The notes under the pieces were generated by a model that did not search any database, was not told the DNA's origin, and saw nothing but the letters and a program-made list of their open reading frames with translations. Of a stretch of 64,000 bases of DNA, positions 9,965 to 20,966 are shown in pieces; position 1 is the first letter of the stretch, and the number at the start of each line of letters is the position of its first letter. This stretch comes from Pseudopyrenochaeta lycopersici. Its lineage: Eukaryota > Ascomycota > Dothideomycetes > Pleosporales > Pseudopyrenochaetaceae. Position numbers and translations under genes: made by a program. The stretch is from contig NHZP01000061.1 of assembly GCA_003313425.1 (NCBI GenBank), forward strand, positions 124,001 to 188,000, written 5' to 3'.

Positions 9965-10789
9965 CTACACGTATTGAACAAAATAAGGGTCTCCAAGATA
10001 ACCAAAACCATCATCTAAGCATTTCAGCCAGTTCTTTCCTGATGGCTGTATTTCTCCTACCGCATCGCTGAGTCCAGTAAACCAGTCTCGCTTTCCAGGC
10101 GGGCATACACAAGAAAAATAATTTTGCCAAATAAACCTTGGTAACTCACGGCTTACCACCAATGCGCAGGGCTCACACCTTATGTACAAGGTACACACAC
10201 AGTCGACCCGCGTACTATAGTGCCCGAAGCGCAGTCGATAGAACAACGCCTCCACAACTTCGATATCCGGCCTCTGCCCCGACGGCGTTGCGATAAGAGG
10301 TAGAATGCGCCATATAAGCACATCAAAGGCCTCTACCGAAAGCTCCGCAAACACAACAGAACTCCGCACTTGATCCCTAACCAACGTATCCACCTTGAGC
10401 ACAAGGACCGACTGTGCTCTACCGCCTCGTTCACAGAACTCCTTGTAGTCTTCCAGACACTCTGTATGGTCCCAAGAAACGCATTCGCTAGGAGGCTGCC
10501 CGCTCTCCTTAGTATACCACCAACGTTGTCTGCCATCCGGCTTTAGATGGCAGGTGAGAGAAGTCAATCGCTCCACCAGCCCTGTAACTCCGTAAGTTGG
10601 GGAGAACCCAACCAGACGAGGGAGAAAACAATACTTACTAGGAATGTGCCTCCGCAGGTATTCAATGTTTGCAACTGTCCCAGGGAAGGGCTCCCCCCTT
10701 TGACCCGACACAAGCGTGTCCAGTGACACTACATGACTATGATCCATAGTAGAGGCTACGGTACTGCACTGTCCCAGGAGCGACCCCAT
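9965..10789 (-). CDS. SDAVG-family protein (C7)
   Basis: Exons 10639-10789 and 9965-10581 give 255 aa. The 57-nt intron (GTAAGT ... TTACAG) has no stop and is a multiple of three, so the unspliced frame also reads through (274 aa). Exon 1 is MGSLLGQCSTV... GQRGEPFPGTVANIEYLRRHIP. Exon 2 has WWYTKESGQPPSEC, LVLKVDTL, VVFAELSVEAFDV, VDCVCTLYIRCEPC and LSDAVGEIQPSGKNWLKC, then a 17-residue C-terminal extension. The intron holds a TTGGG/CCCAA hairpin just before its branch region. Confidence 0.82.
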   Translation of the reverse strand: MGSLLGQCSTVASTMDHSHVVSLDTLVSGQRGEPFPGTVANIEYLRRHIPSKYCFLPRLVGFSPTYGVTGLVERLTSLTCHLKPDGRQRWWYTKESGQPPSECVSWDHTECLEDYKEFCERGGRAQSVLVLKVDTLVRDQVRSSVVFAELSVEAFDVLIWRILPLIATPSGQRPDIEVVEALFYRLRFGHYSTRVDCVCTLYIRCEPCALVVSRELPRFIWQNYFSCVCPPGKRDWFTGLSDAVGEIQPSGKNWLKCLDDGFGYLGDPYFVQYV

Positions 10790-10870
10790 CGCACTGTAAA
10801 ATAAGGGAATAAAAGAGAATGTTCAGTCCCCACAAACATTCACACTCCATGAGCGGAGAGGGAGCTCCCC

Positions 10871-10966
10871 TCTTATACATCTCTGTCTCTTGCATCCTGC
10901 CAAGACACACTAGTCCCTAGATAGCAGAGCGCTGCTCCCTCCATGTCTCTATGTACATAGACCAAT
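10871..10966 (-). promoter_or_regulatory. promoter module of C7
   Basis: TATA-like TCTTATACA at 10871 and CCAAT at 10962-10966. The stretch 10956-10982 reappears inside a coding exon of C32. Confidence 0.7.
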
Positions 10967-11152
10967 CAGATAAGAAATCTGAAAAGAGTGGCAAAGAAGA
11001 GTCAGATGACCCGCACTGTCCGTGCTCTGCTTTGCTTACCGGGGTCTCTTGCCCTAAACTACAAGTAGTTTACCGCTTCGCTGTTCGCTCCACTCACGGC
11101 CAGAGCTTACAGTAAAGTGTCAGGGGTCAAGGAGCGCAAGGCTCCTGACCAC

Positions 11153-11185
11153 TTGACAACTTTCTAGTGAAAGGAATCATATAAG
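11153..11185. repeat. cassette core 8
   Basis: The core end reads CATATAAG instead of CATATATA, and the right arm is GGCGAAACGCC. Next core 1,574 bp. Confidence 0.88.
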
Positions 11186-11496
11186 GGCGAAACGCCACAC
11201 TAGAAAGTTGAGTTCTGGCCCGTGCGCACAATCTGCGCCACATGTGTGCTCTCTCGAGCCACAGCATCCTGACTCAGCATGGCCGTCAGCCACACGGAAA
11301 ATGGACTTACGCGTTTTTTTTGAGAGGTTTGATCTTCCAAACCCACATCTTACCCCGATTAGCCAAACTTAACATACTCTCCGAGCGCATCCACTTACTA
11401 ATAAAAAATAGATAGATTACTGCCTGTACCTATAATCTCCTAAAGAAAATAAAGTTCGATTATAAAAGAACAGTCCTTACATTGCTATCCTCCAAC

Positions 11497-12342
11497 CTAA
11501 CTAGGCACACGCTTCGCCTTCTTCAATCGCCGTTCCTTGATAGAAAAGAACGGACAACTCAACCAGTTCACCCCTGCCGGCTTTATTATGCCTACTGCAT
11601 CCGTGATACCACTAAACCAAACATTCGATCCAGACGGATATGGACAATAGAATCTGTCGAAACAGACAAACCTTGAATATGTTGGCTGTAGGATAGCACA
11701 CTCTCTACAAGCGAGATAGAGACTACATCCGCAATCCACACTGCTAGAAAAATACCCGTTATCTAGCAACTCGAACACGGTATCCACCATCACAGTCTCC
11801 GCAGGCTGCCCGTCCGGCAAGACAATAAGAGGCAGCACCCGCTGCAGAAACACATCGAATGTCTGCACAGAAAGCTTCGCAAACGCAACGAGACTATATG
11901 TCCCACTCTCCTGTTTGGTATCCACCTTGAAGACCAGGAGCGCTCTCCTATTATCACTACATGCCGTGAAAATATCATAGCAGTCAAGGCACCCCTCATG
12001 TTGTTCCTCCACGCACTGCTGAGGAGGCTTCCCGCTCTCCTTGGTTAACCACCAATGCTGTATACCATCAAGCTGAACGTGATACGTCAACGAAATGCCA
12101 TGTTCCATTAGCACTTACTCCGTGTTAGTTGTCTCCACACCTGTTCCACATAACTAAGAACGAAGGACCTACTCACTGTGTATGTGCCTCCGCACCACTT
12201 GAACTTGGCTTTCTGTCCCTACGAAAGGCTCACATGAAGCTCCCTTGACAAGCTTGTCTAAGGGGAGAGCGCTACACTCCAGAGACGCACTCAATGCACC
12301 ACCAGCCTCCGCCTGAGCCTCTTGTCCAGTATGCGACCCCAT
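11497..12342 (-). CDS. SDAVG-family protein (C8)
   Basis: Exons 12177-12342 and 11497-12113 join in phase 1 (donor GTGAGT, acceptor GAGTAAG, 63-nt intron) to give 260 aa. Exon 1 is MGSHTGQEAQAEAGG... VVRRHIH. Exon 2 has LMEHGISLTYHV, WWLTKESGKPPQQC, LLVFKVDT, VDCGCSLYLACREC and ITDAVGIIKPAGVNWLSC, then a basic tail (KERRLKKAKR) that most members lack. The tail could be a nuclear-localisation signal, which is an inference from composition only. Confidence 0.82.
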
Positions 12343-12438
12343 CGCAAAGTAGAACCCACTTGATACTTCGAGTATCCAAGTGCGTTAGAAAACGAACTAC
12401 GTTACTACCGAAACTCCATGAAAGAGGAGGGACTCCCC

Positions 12439-12536
12439 TCTTATATATTCCTCGATAGCTTGTCTTCGCCAAAAAAATGCTAGTCCCTAGTTAGCAGGGT
12501 TCTGCTCACTCCCTGTGTCCATATTCATAGACCAAT
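12439..12536 (-). promoter_or_regulatory. promoter module of C8
   Basis: TATA-like CTTATATATT near 12439 and CCAAT at 12532-12536. Confidence 0.7.
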
Positions 12537-12726
12537 CAGATAGATAATCTTAGAAGTGTGGCAACCCAGAGACCAGATGATCTCGCGCTACGTCCGTGCG
12601 CTGTGTTGCTTACTAAGTGCATTGCCTCTAAACTACGAGTAGTTTAACCCTTCGGTACTCGCTCCACTCACAGGCAAAGCTTACAGTAAAGTGTCAGGGG
12701 TCAAGGAGCGCAAGGCTCCTGACCAC

Positions 12727-12759
12727 TTGACAACTTTCTAGTGAAAGGAATCATATATA
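12727..12759. repeat. cassette core 9
   Basis: Standard core, right arm GGCTGCGCC. Left limit of C9/C36 identity. Next core 1,582 bp. Confidence 0.92.
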
Positions 12760-12889
12760 GGCTGCGCCACACTAGAAAAGTTGAGGACGGGTCTGTGCGC
12801 GTCAAATCCGCGCCACAGCTAACGTGACTCAGCGTGTCTTCCAGCCACACATAATTGGACTTAGCCAATTTTTGAGACACAAAACTATT

Positions 12890-13236
12890 GTTCCTCCAAA
12901 CGTAGTGTACCCACTAACAATATAGCCTACGCTACCATAAGATAATAGCTTCCGCCATTACCAATACATCAATTCCTAAAACGATACAAAAATATAGTAC
13001 CTTAATACAAATATGACTGCATGACCAGTAGCATACAAAAAATTGCATACCGGGCTTGAAAAAGCATACAACGCATACTACCGTAACACATTACGCATAA
13101 CATGACAAAGCAATAAACCTCTGCGAGCACGCCATAACAAAGGATAAAGCAGAGCTTGAACAACATCAAAGTACTGATATGGTCAGTACTACCCTATAGA
13201 ATATTGTTAGCAACCGCCAAAATACAACTCCGTTTG
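12890..13236. other. C9 AT-rich 3' region
   Basis: No credible ORF. The sequence is AT-rich with several GTATGC/GTATGTTT-like strings, and I see no specific element. Confidence 0.5.
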
Positions 13237-13830
13237 CTACACACCTGATGTATGTACAGCAGACTCGTCTTGCCTAACGACCAAAGGATCGCGAACGAGC
13301 CCCACAAGACCACGCCACCGCTCGATGCGCCTCTGCCACATTGCAACTGAGGCTAACGCTTCACGATGCCACTGTACGTTCGATCCACGAGTGCCTGGCC
13401 GGCCACAAAGTCCTGCAATTATCCCCGAAGACTCCGCAACACGGAAGGGACTCTCATGCAGCCAAACCACTGTCCGCACTGACACAGGGCCAAAGTCCAC
13501 CAAGGCATACACACAGCGTAACCACCTCCGGTCATGCAGTTCCACACGCAGACTCGCATAAAACTCAGCCTCCGCAGGTAAAACATTGGACAACTCCTGT
13601 TCCACATTGTTGACGCCCCACGGGCCTGTCCAAGGCGCATAGTGGACGAGAAAGAACCTATCACGGGGCATAAAGACACCCTCAATGCCCCATAACTCGA
13701 ACCTGGACCGAAAACGACGCGGTTCATGCACACTCTGTAAACCCGATCCGGGTGGCATGGAAACAGGTTGACCTGATGTGCCTCCAACACGACGGCTCCT
13801 ACAAGAACGCTGCCTACGCGAGCGGGACAT
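13237..13830 (-). CDS. hypothetical protein (C9)
   Basis: 197 aa starting MSRSRRQRSCRSRRVGG, a strongly basic Arg/Ser-rich N-terminus of the kind that binds nucleic acid or directs nuclear import. The body is rich in Trp and Arg (FELWGIEGVFMPRDRFFLV, WLRCVYALVDFGPVSV, WQRRIERWRGLVGLV). It is not recognisably of the SDAVG family. VDFGPVSVRTV may be a remote echo of the family FAELSVE strand, but I do not claim homology. The 480 bp upstream lack the TATA and CCAAT boxes found in most cassettes. An exon further upstream (frames at 13840-14084) is possible. Confidence 0.6.
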   Translation of the reverse strand: MSRSRRQRSCRSRRVGGTSGQPVSMPPGSGLQSVHEPRRFRSRFELWGIEGVFMPRDRFFLVHYAPWTGPWGVNNVEQELSNVLPAEAEFYASLRVELHDRRWLRCVYALVDFGPVSVRTVVWLHESPFRVAESSGIIAGLCGRPGTRGSNVQWHREALASVAMWQRRIERWRGLVGLVRDPLVVRQDESAVHTSGV

Positions 13831-14308
13831 AGGGACGAGCTACCCGCAAGCCTCCACTATAAACCTGATATGCGATCTTCGCAACCCCACTGACCGTGGT
13901 GGAGTTGGTAAGGATAGAACCAACGATCCCGCAGCCTGCTCTTTTTCATTGGAAAAGACGTCGAATCCCCTGAAGCACTTCCGTGCCAAACAGTCCTGCG
14001 TGGTGCCCAGCCCCGCAGACAAGATAAAAGATCAACTACGTTAAGAATGCCTTCGCAGGCAACGAAAACCAGCCGGTACCTCACCTCCGTTCACAGTAAC
14101 CCCGCATCCACGTGACGAGAGCACGGCAGCGCCCTTGCCTGCAATGACTCAACCATGCTCCACAAGGACCGTATCCACGTCATGCATTGCATAAATAGTG
14201 CATTGCCTCTAAACTAATTCTAGTTTAACACTTCGTTGTTCCCTCCAGTCACAGGCAAAGCTTACAGTAAAGTTACATGGGTCAGGCAGCACAAGGCTGC
14301 CGACCACA

Positions 14309-14341
14309 TTGACAACTTTCTAGTGAAAGGAATCATATATA
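14309..14341. repeat. cassette core 10
   Basis: The core is preceded by CACA rather than CACT, a mark shared with core 37. Right arm GGCGGTTCGCC. Next core 1,571 bp. Confidence 0.92.
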
Positions 14342-14737
14342 GGCGGTTCGCCACACTAGAAAGTTGAGTCGGGGCCCGTGCCCCCCCCATGTGCCACACC
14401 TCCATGTGACTCTGCATCGCCTCCAGCCACAATTCCTGTGGACTTAGCCAAAAAAATTTGGGATTTTTTTTTTCGCACTTACCTTACTGAGCCCAACTAA
14501 ATTCATACGACGTCCCCCGTCTACTACCAATACGATACTCTTGCACTACCCTTATTATTATAAGGTATATTCCTAAAAAAATCAAAATAAACTTAAAATG
14601 TAATCAAATTTAATCATTCTAGAACACTTACTGTATAAGCGCTCACACCCTTATCATGCCAATTCTTAACATCATAGCAAAACTTCGTTTATGTACTGCA
14701 TTTCTGTACTACAGCAAAAAAAAGCAAACACTCCCAG

Positions 14738-15533
14738 TTAACACTGAGATGCATCCGCATACCAACAACGCAGCCACTCGGCCCCAAACGGGTACACTGT
14801 ACCAGGAGCGTCACTGACACCAGCGAACCACGCTGAATCTCTATTCGGACGCATGCAGTGAAATCTATCCCAACGCTCGAACCGCCGCTGCTTTCTCGTG
14901 AGCGCCGCACAGCATGCGCAGTCTTCATACAAGGTACAACTACACAACGCGCTGCTAGAAAACCGCCCGTTCTCCAACGCAGCGCACACTGCGAGCAACA
15001 ACTGCACATCTGCAGCGTGCCCTCCTGGCAACACCACAAGAGGCAACACACGTTGCACAAACACATCGAGTGTCTCTTCCGAGAGCCGAGCAAAGAAGAC
15101 AATGCTCTGCCAGCGACCACTTATCGGGGTCAGGGTATCCACCTTAAAAACAAGCAAGGCCTGCCGACTATCGCGGAGGGAAATAGAATCAACATAGCCC
15201 CTAAGACATCCGTCATGTTGTTCGTCCACGCACTGCTGAGGAGGCTTCCCGCTCTCCTTCGTGGGCCACCACAATACGCCGCCATCTTCTCTATTATGGC
15301 ACGTCATCGATATTCCTTGTTCCACAAGCTCTGTCCCAGAAAACAAAATCAAGTTAGTTAGGCGTCTCTAACTTGTTTACAACGAAAAAGCGCCTACCGT
15401 GCAAGTGCTCCCGCACCCACTGTATGTTAACATCAGTCCCTTCAAACGGCTCCCCGCGCACACCTGGTTCCAGTGTGTCTATCGACCACCTCTTGCTTCC
15501 ACCAAGCGAACTCACTCCGGCTTGCGTCTCCAT
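14738..15533 (-). CDS. SDAVG-family protein (C10)
   Basis: Exons 15398-15533 and 14738-15330 join in phase 1 (donor GTAGGC, acceptor GGGACAG, 67-nt intron with CTAAC) to give 242 aa. Exon 1 is METQAGVSSLGGS... WVREHLHG. Exon 2 has ELVEQGISMTC, WWPTKESGKPPQQC, LLVFKVDTL, ALCSCTLYEDCACC and VSDAPGTVYPFGAEWLRC, with Pro replacing Val in SDAVG. The copy in C38 is identical. Confidence 0.83.
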
Positions 15534-15594
15534 CGCAGTCAACGAGGAGTTGATCAAGGAAAGACACCACCTCCGTGGGTGGGAAGCCCTCCCC

Positions 15595-15692
15595 TCTTAT
15601 ATATTCCTCGATACCTTGCGCTACGCCAAGATGTGTTAGTCCCTATCAGGCAGCGGAATGCCCCGTCCCTGTGTCTATGTTCATAGCCCAAT
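15595..15692 (-). promoter_or_regulatory. promoter module of C10
   Basis: TATA-like CTTATATATT near 15596 and CCAAT at 15688-15692 (GCCCAATCA variant). Confidence 0.7.
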
Positions 15693-15879
15693 CATATAGA
15701 TGATTCAAAGAAAAGTGGGCAAAGCAGCGTCATCTGACCCGCACCGTCCGTGCTCTGCTTTGCTTACTAAGTGCATTGCCTCTAAACTACTCGTAGTTTA
15801 ACGCTTCGCTTCTCGTTCCACTCGAGGCCCTGCTTAATTGTAAAGTGTCCAGGGTAACCAGCGCAAGGCTGGTGACCAC

Positions 15880-15912
15880 TTGACAACTTTCTAGTGAAAG
15901 GAATCATATATA
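15880..15912. repeat. cassette core 11
   Basis: Standard core, right arm CGCAAAACGCC. Right limit of C10/C38 identity. Next core 1,577 bp. Confidence 0.92.
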
Positions 15913-16268
15913 CGCAAAACGCCACACTAGAAAGTTGTCGGAGGGGCCCGTGCCCCAACTCGACCCATGTCTGCGCTCTCTCGAGCCACACCCCCATGTG
16001 ACCCAGCCTGTCTTCCAGCCACAGGGAAAATGAACTTACGCAATTTTTTTTTTGAGAGTTGGTATTCCATCCCAGGGAGGGCTCACACCATTAACAAATT
16101 CAGCCTACGCTACCAACCCATTTACATCCCACACTGTGTACTGTAAACACATCAGAATACAATAACATATAAATAATACAAATCTGTATACTTCCAACGA
16201 GAAGTAGAAAACACGATGCTCCCTACATCAGCATGCGCCCAACCGCAAACACCTACCAGTGTCACATA

Positions 16269-17067
16269 TCAACATCGTAAGACTCGCTGACGAGGACATG
16301 ACAGCCAGTCTTCGCCTCCCGGGTGTACTTTTCCTACGGCATCGCTGATCCCAGCAAACCAACCAGACATTTTATCTGGATATACACAAGAAAACGCATC
16401 CCAACGTTCAAACCTGGAGTGAACCCCCAACACTTCGCTACACGGCTTGCACACAGCCTGTAAATGGCATTCGCATAACGAGCCGCTAGAGAGACCCCCC
16501 AGGTCCAACAGAACGAACAACATACTAATAAGAGTAGCATCCGCAGCCTGCCCATCCGGCAAGACAATAAGAGGCAGCACCCGCTGCAGAAACACATCGA
16601 ATGTCTGCACAGAAAGCTTCGCAAACGCAACAAGGCTCCGCACTTCGCCATTCTGGACAACGTCCACCTTTACCACAAAGAGTGCGCATCGACAACCATC
16701 ACTTGCGCAAAACTCCATGTAGTCCTCTAGACAAGATGCGTGTTGTTCGTCCACGCACTGCTGAGGAGGCTTCCCGCTCTCCTTGGTGCACCACCAACGC
16801 ACCTCGCCATTGAGTGCAAGGTGGCAGGTAATCGAAACACCGCGTTCTACAAACACTACACCTACGTCAGATGATCTTGTTTTTAACTTCTACAGTAAAA
16901 AGATCAAGACACCTACGGGGCACGTGATCCCTCACAGCCTGAAAAGTATTACCGCTCCACACAGAAGGAACCCCTCTTTCACCTACACGTAAAGTGTACG
17001 GGCAAAATACAACGGATGGTCTACCAACCGTACCTACCAGAAACCTTTGTCCAGGCCGCGACACCAT
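16269..17067 (-). CDS. SDAVG-family protein (C11)
   Basis: Exons 16917-17067 and 16269-16855 join in phase 1 (donor GTAGGT, acceptor GTGTAG, 61-nt intron) to give 245 aa. Exon 1 (MVSRPGQRFLVG... AVRDHVP) is of its own type. Exon 2 has LFVERGVSITCHL, WWCTKESGKPPQQC, FVVKVDVV, SLCECHLQAVCKPC and ISDAVGKVHPGGEDWLSC. The stretch coding FDVFLQRVLPLIVLPDGQ is almost base-identical to the one in C8, which hints at gene conversion. Confidence 0.82.
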
Positions 17068-17170
17068 CGCTATCACATATACTCCCTAGGAACAAGAGAA
17101 GAAGACAAGCGCTACACGCTAATGCTACACAAGCACCACATCCATGGATGATATAAAGACAAGAAAAGAC

Positions 17171-17268
17171 TCTTATATGTCCCTCCAGACCTTGCGCAAC
17201 GCCAAGAGCACCTAGTCCCTAGCAGGCAATGTGGTGCCCCGTCCCTGCGTCCATGTTCATAGACCAAT
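17171..17268 (-). promoter_or_regulatory. promoter module of C11
   Basis: TATA-like TCTTATATG at 17171 and CCAAT at 17264-17268. Confidence 0.7.
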
Positions 17269-17456
17269 CAGACTGACGTTCTGAAAAAGAGTGGGCAAGC
17301 AGTGATCATCTGACCCACACAGTCCGTGCTCTGCTTTGCTTACAGGGGACAGCGCCTCTAGGCTTTAAAAAGCCTAACCCTTCGGTACTCCCTCCAGTCG
17401 TAGGCTCTGCTTACAGTAAAGTGTCAGGGGTCAAGGAGCGCAAGGCTCCTGACCAC

Positions 17457-17489
17457 TTGACAACTTTCTAGTGAAAGGAATCATATATA
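17457..17489. repeat. cassette core 12
   Basis: Standard core, right arm GGCAAAACGCC. Next core 1,583 bp. Confidence 0.92.
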
Positions 17490-17905
17490 GGCAAAACGCC
17501 ACACTAGAAAGTTGAGTCGGGGCCCGTGCCCCCTCCATGCGCCACACTCCATGTGACCTGGGATCGCCTCCAGCCACAACAAAATTGGACTTAGCCAATT
17601 TTTTATTTTTTTCTGAGAGATGGTGTTCCATCCTGAGGGCTCCCACACCCTTACTGACCAAGCTGCGCACCACAAATTCTGATTTGTTGTAAGGGCCCTG
17701 CCATTACTACATTAATACTCTTTTCGAAGAGATAAAAATAATTACACTGCTAGTATAACAAACATACCTAGGACGCTACACTACTACTACACACCGATGC
17801 GGATTCCTGCACCTATGATTACTAAAAACACACGTGGATTACAAGATCACACCATTGTTAACAATACCATAGTATACTCCGTACCTTAGATAAACATGAT
17901 GCCAC

Positions 17906-18682
17906 CTACAGACTGGAACAGGAAAGCCACTCACACCGCAAGGGATGGACTTCTCCTACCGCATCGCTGCGTCCAGCAAACCACACGGACTCTCCAAAAG
18001 GCCATACACAATGGAATCGGTCTAGACGAACAAACCTTTGAGATTTATAAGATAAAAACCCACAAGGCTCACATGCCCTGTGCAGCGTACACGCGCAGTC
18101 CACGCTGGTGCTATACCATCCATTGTCTAACAACTGAAGCACTTCGTCAACAACAGAAGCCTCCGCCCTCTGCCCTCCAGGTAGTATAAGAAGAGGTAAA
18201 ATGCGCTGTACAAGCACATCAAGTCCCTCTATTGAGAGCTCCGCAAACGCAACAAAGCTCCGCTCCACCCCATACAAGCGTGCGTCTACCTTGAGCACAA
18301 GGAGCGACTGTCGAATAAATCTCTGCGCATAACGTTCCTTGTAGTCTTCCGGACATAATCTGCGCTTATGAGAAAGGCATTGGATAGGAAGGCATCCGCT
18401 TTCTTTGGTGAGCCACCAAGACTGTTCTCCCGACAATTCCATACAGAAGGTAAGGGACACAGCTTGCTCCACCAGCTCTATTATTCTATTAGTTGGGGAA
18501 GCCCAACCTAACGAAAGAAGTACATACTTACTAGGAATGTGCCTCCGCACCTCTTGAATGTTTGCCGCTGTCCCAGGGAAGGGGGAGCCCCTCTGACCCG
18601 GCCGAAGCTGGTCGAGTGACAGTAAATCACCATCACCAACAGCCTTGACCAGGCTAGTTCCCTGCCCGGTATACGATGCCAT
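17906..18682 (-). CDS. SDAVG-family protein (C12)
   Basis: Exons 18532-18682 and 17906-18477 give 240 aa. The 54-nt intron (GTAAGT ... AATAATAG) is stop-free and in frame (258 aa unspliced). An acceptor 8 nt earlier would hit a stop. Exon 1 is MASYTGQGTSL... GQRGSPFPGTAANIQEVRRHIP. Exon 2 has LVEQAVSLTF, WWLTKESGCLPIQC, LLVLKVDA, VAFAELSIEGLDVLVQRILPL, VDCACTLHRACEPC and RSDAVGEVHPLRCEWLSC. It is a good reference member of the family. An identical copy is in C18. Confidence 0.85.
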   Translation of the reverse strand: MASYTGQGTSLVKAVGDGDLLSLDQLRPGQRGSPFPGTAANIQEVRRHIPSKYVLLSLGWASPTNRIIELVEQAVSLTFCMELSGEQSWWLTKESGCLPIQCLSHKRRLCPEDYKERYAQRFIRQSLLVLKVDARLYGVERSFVAFAELSIEGLDVLVQRILPLLILPGGQRAEASVVDEVLQLLDNGWYSTSVDCACTLHRACEPCGFLSYKSQRFVRLDRFHCVWPFGESVWFAGRSDAVGEVHPLRCEWLSCSSL

Positions 18683-18735
18683 CGCAATGAAGTTTTAAAA
18701 AACACACTCCGTGCCAACAGCAGAGACGCTGTTGT

Positions 18736-18831
18736 AGTTATATACATCTCTTCCTTGTGCACCGCCAAGAGAAACTACTACATAGTACGCAACAGGGTGC
18801 CCACTCCATGCGTCTACATCCATAGACCAAT
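18736..18831 (-). promoter_or_regulatory. promoter module of C12
   Basis: TATA-like GTTATATACA near 18737, 55 nt before the ATG, and CCAAT at 18827-18831. An AACAG/CTGTT leader hairpin is present. Confidence 0.7.
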
Positions 18832-19039
18832 CAGAAACCCGATTGAGAGGGTGGTGGGGCCAGGTGTGTCTCCCACGTGCAACACAAGGTCAGATGACCG
18901 CACTGCCCGTGCGTTGTGTTACTTACAGGGGGCAGAGGCCCTAAACTACTCGTAGTTTAACGCTCCGCTGCCTAGTCCCTAGGCGTGCCCTGCTTAACGG
19001 TAAAGCCGTCGTAGCCAGGAGCACAAGGCTCCCGACCAC

Positions 19040-19072
19040 TTGACAACTTTCTAGTGAAAGGAATCATATATA
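19040..19072. repeat. cassette core 13
   Basis: Standard core, right arm GGCAGAACGCC. C12/C18 identity ends here. Next core 1,565 bp. Confidence 0.92.
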
Positions 19073-19464
19073 GGCAGAACGCCACACTAGAAAGTTGAGG
19101 ATGGGCCCGTGCCCTCTTCGCGCCACACCTCCATGTGACCTGGGATCGCCTCCAGCCACAACAAAATTGGACTTAGCCAATTTTTTATTTTTTTCTGAGA
19201 GATGGTGTTCCATCCTAAGGGCTCCCACACCCTTACTGACGAAGCTGCGCACCACAAATTCTGATTTGTTGTTCCTACTACCGTACAACCCCTACATAAT
19301 AAGGTTAGTATATATTACAATATATAGTAACTTTGTATTCAAGAGAAATAAAAAATTCATACTATACAACGTGTACTCATTATTAAAAAATGTATACCTA
19401 TACACATAGATCCAACGTCCACCCTTCTCTTACCAAGATATAACACTGACAGACTACATCGTGG

Positions 19465-20255
19465 TTACGACCATCCACGACAGGAGAGCCACTCAACGCC
19501 GTCGGGTTGTACTTTTCCTACGGCATCGCTGAGTCCAGCAAACCAACTTATCCTTGCCGGCCACCATAAACGATGGAATCGGTCTACCCAAACGAACCTT
19601 CGTGACTGGTAACGTACCGACGCGCAAGGCTCACACCTACTGTTACCAGTACACACGCAGTCCACCCGCGTACTATAGTACCCACGATCAAACGACTTGA
19701 ACACTGTAGTAACAACAGAGATATCCGCCGTCTCGCCGGAGGGCAATACGAGAAGAGGTAAAATGCGCTGCACAACCACCTCCAGTGCCAGCGAAGACAG
19801 CTGAGCAAAAGTAACATGGCTCCGCACCACCCCATCCTGATCGAGCGCCTCCACTTTGAGGACAAGAAGCGCCTGCCGGGTTGCCCCCTGTACACAACGT
19901 TCCTTGTGGTAGTTTAAACACTCCGTATGCTGTTCCTCCACACACTCGGTAGGAAGGCGTCCGCTCTCCTTAGTAATCCAACATGTTTGTCTGCCCGACA
20001 CATCCTCACAGAATGTGAGAGAAATACCACGTTCCATAAACACTGTACTCATGTCAGATGGGCTCCACAACTGACATCTCCAACGAAGAAAAGACATAAC
20101 TTACGGGGCACGTGATCTCTCACGCCTTGCCGCTCTGCCTCTGTCCCTACAGACACCGCGCAAGAAGATCCTTCCTGCAACCCATCTACGATAGATGGGA
20201 ACATGGCTGTGCTGGCGGACCCCGCAACGGCCTGCACTCCCTGTGGCGACTCCAT
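19465..20255 (-). CDS. SDAVG-family protein (C13)
   Basis: Exons 20105-20255 and 19465-20042 join in phase 1 (donor GTAAGT, acceptor GTACAG, 62-nt intron) to give 242 aa. Exon 1 is MESPQGVQAVAGSAS... GVRDHVP. Exon 2 has LFMERGISLTF, CWITKESGRLPTEC, LLVLKVEALD, VTFAQLSSLALEVVVQRILPL, VDCVCTGNSRCEPC and LSDAVGKVQPDGVEWLSC. Exon 2 is closest to that of C4, and the two 3' regions also resemble each other. Confidence 0.83.
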
Positions 20256-20322
20256 CGCAAAGTAGACGAAAAGCGTCCCTTAAGTAAATGCAACACTCCG
20301 TGAACACAGCTCCCCTGTTCTT

Positions 20323-20417
20323 GTTATATACATCTCTGTCTTATGCAATGCCAAGAGATGCTAGTCCCTAGGGAGCACCGGAGTGCCCCGTCCCTATGTC
20401 TACGTTCATAGACCAAT
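20323..20417 (-). promoter_or_regulatory. promoter module of C13
   Basis: TATA-like GTTATATACA near 20323 and CCAAT at 20413-20417. Confidence 0.7.
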
Positions 20418-20604
20418 CAAATGATTGATTGAAAGAAATGAGGCAAAGCAGCGTCATCTGACTCACACGGTCCGTGCTTCGCGTTGCTTACCGGGGCTTT
20501 TGCCATTAAACTACAAGTAGTCTACCGCTTCGCTACTCGTTCCACTCGTTGGCAACGCATACGTGTAAAGTGTCCAGGGTCTCCAGCACGAGGCTGGTGA
20601 CCAC

Positions 20605-20637
20605 TTGACAACTTTCTAGTGAAAGGAATCATATATA
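20605..20637. repeat. cassette core 14
   Basis: Standard core, right arm GGCAAAACGCC. Next core 1,558 bp, the shortest spacing. Confidence 0.9.
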
Positions 20638-20966
20638 GGCAAAACGCCACACTAGAAAGTTGATTTCTGGCCTGTGCGCTCTCCGCGCCACACCCCCAGG
20701 TGACCCAACGTGCCCTCCAGCCACAGGGAAATCGGACTTAGCCAATTTTTCTGCAGATTTGATGTTCCATCTACATGGGCGATAGATTGCTCTACTACTT
20801 CTTTTTGCGTGTAAAAAAGATAAAATGAGCTTCTCACGCACAAGATTTCCTCAAAACATGATTAACTATACTACAAGTTAAATAACATAGACAGCGTAAT
20901 TCATAAAGAAACGACTTCTTGACTTACTGGTAAACTTAGTATGTAGTACTCAGTACCCGACACCGC

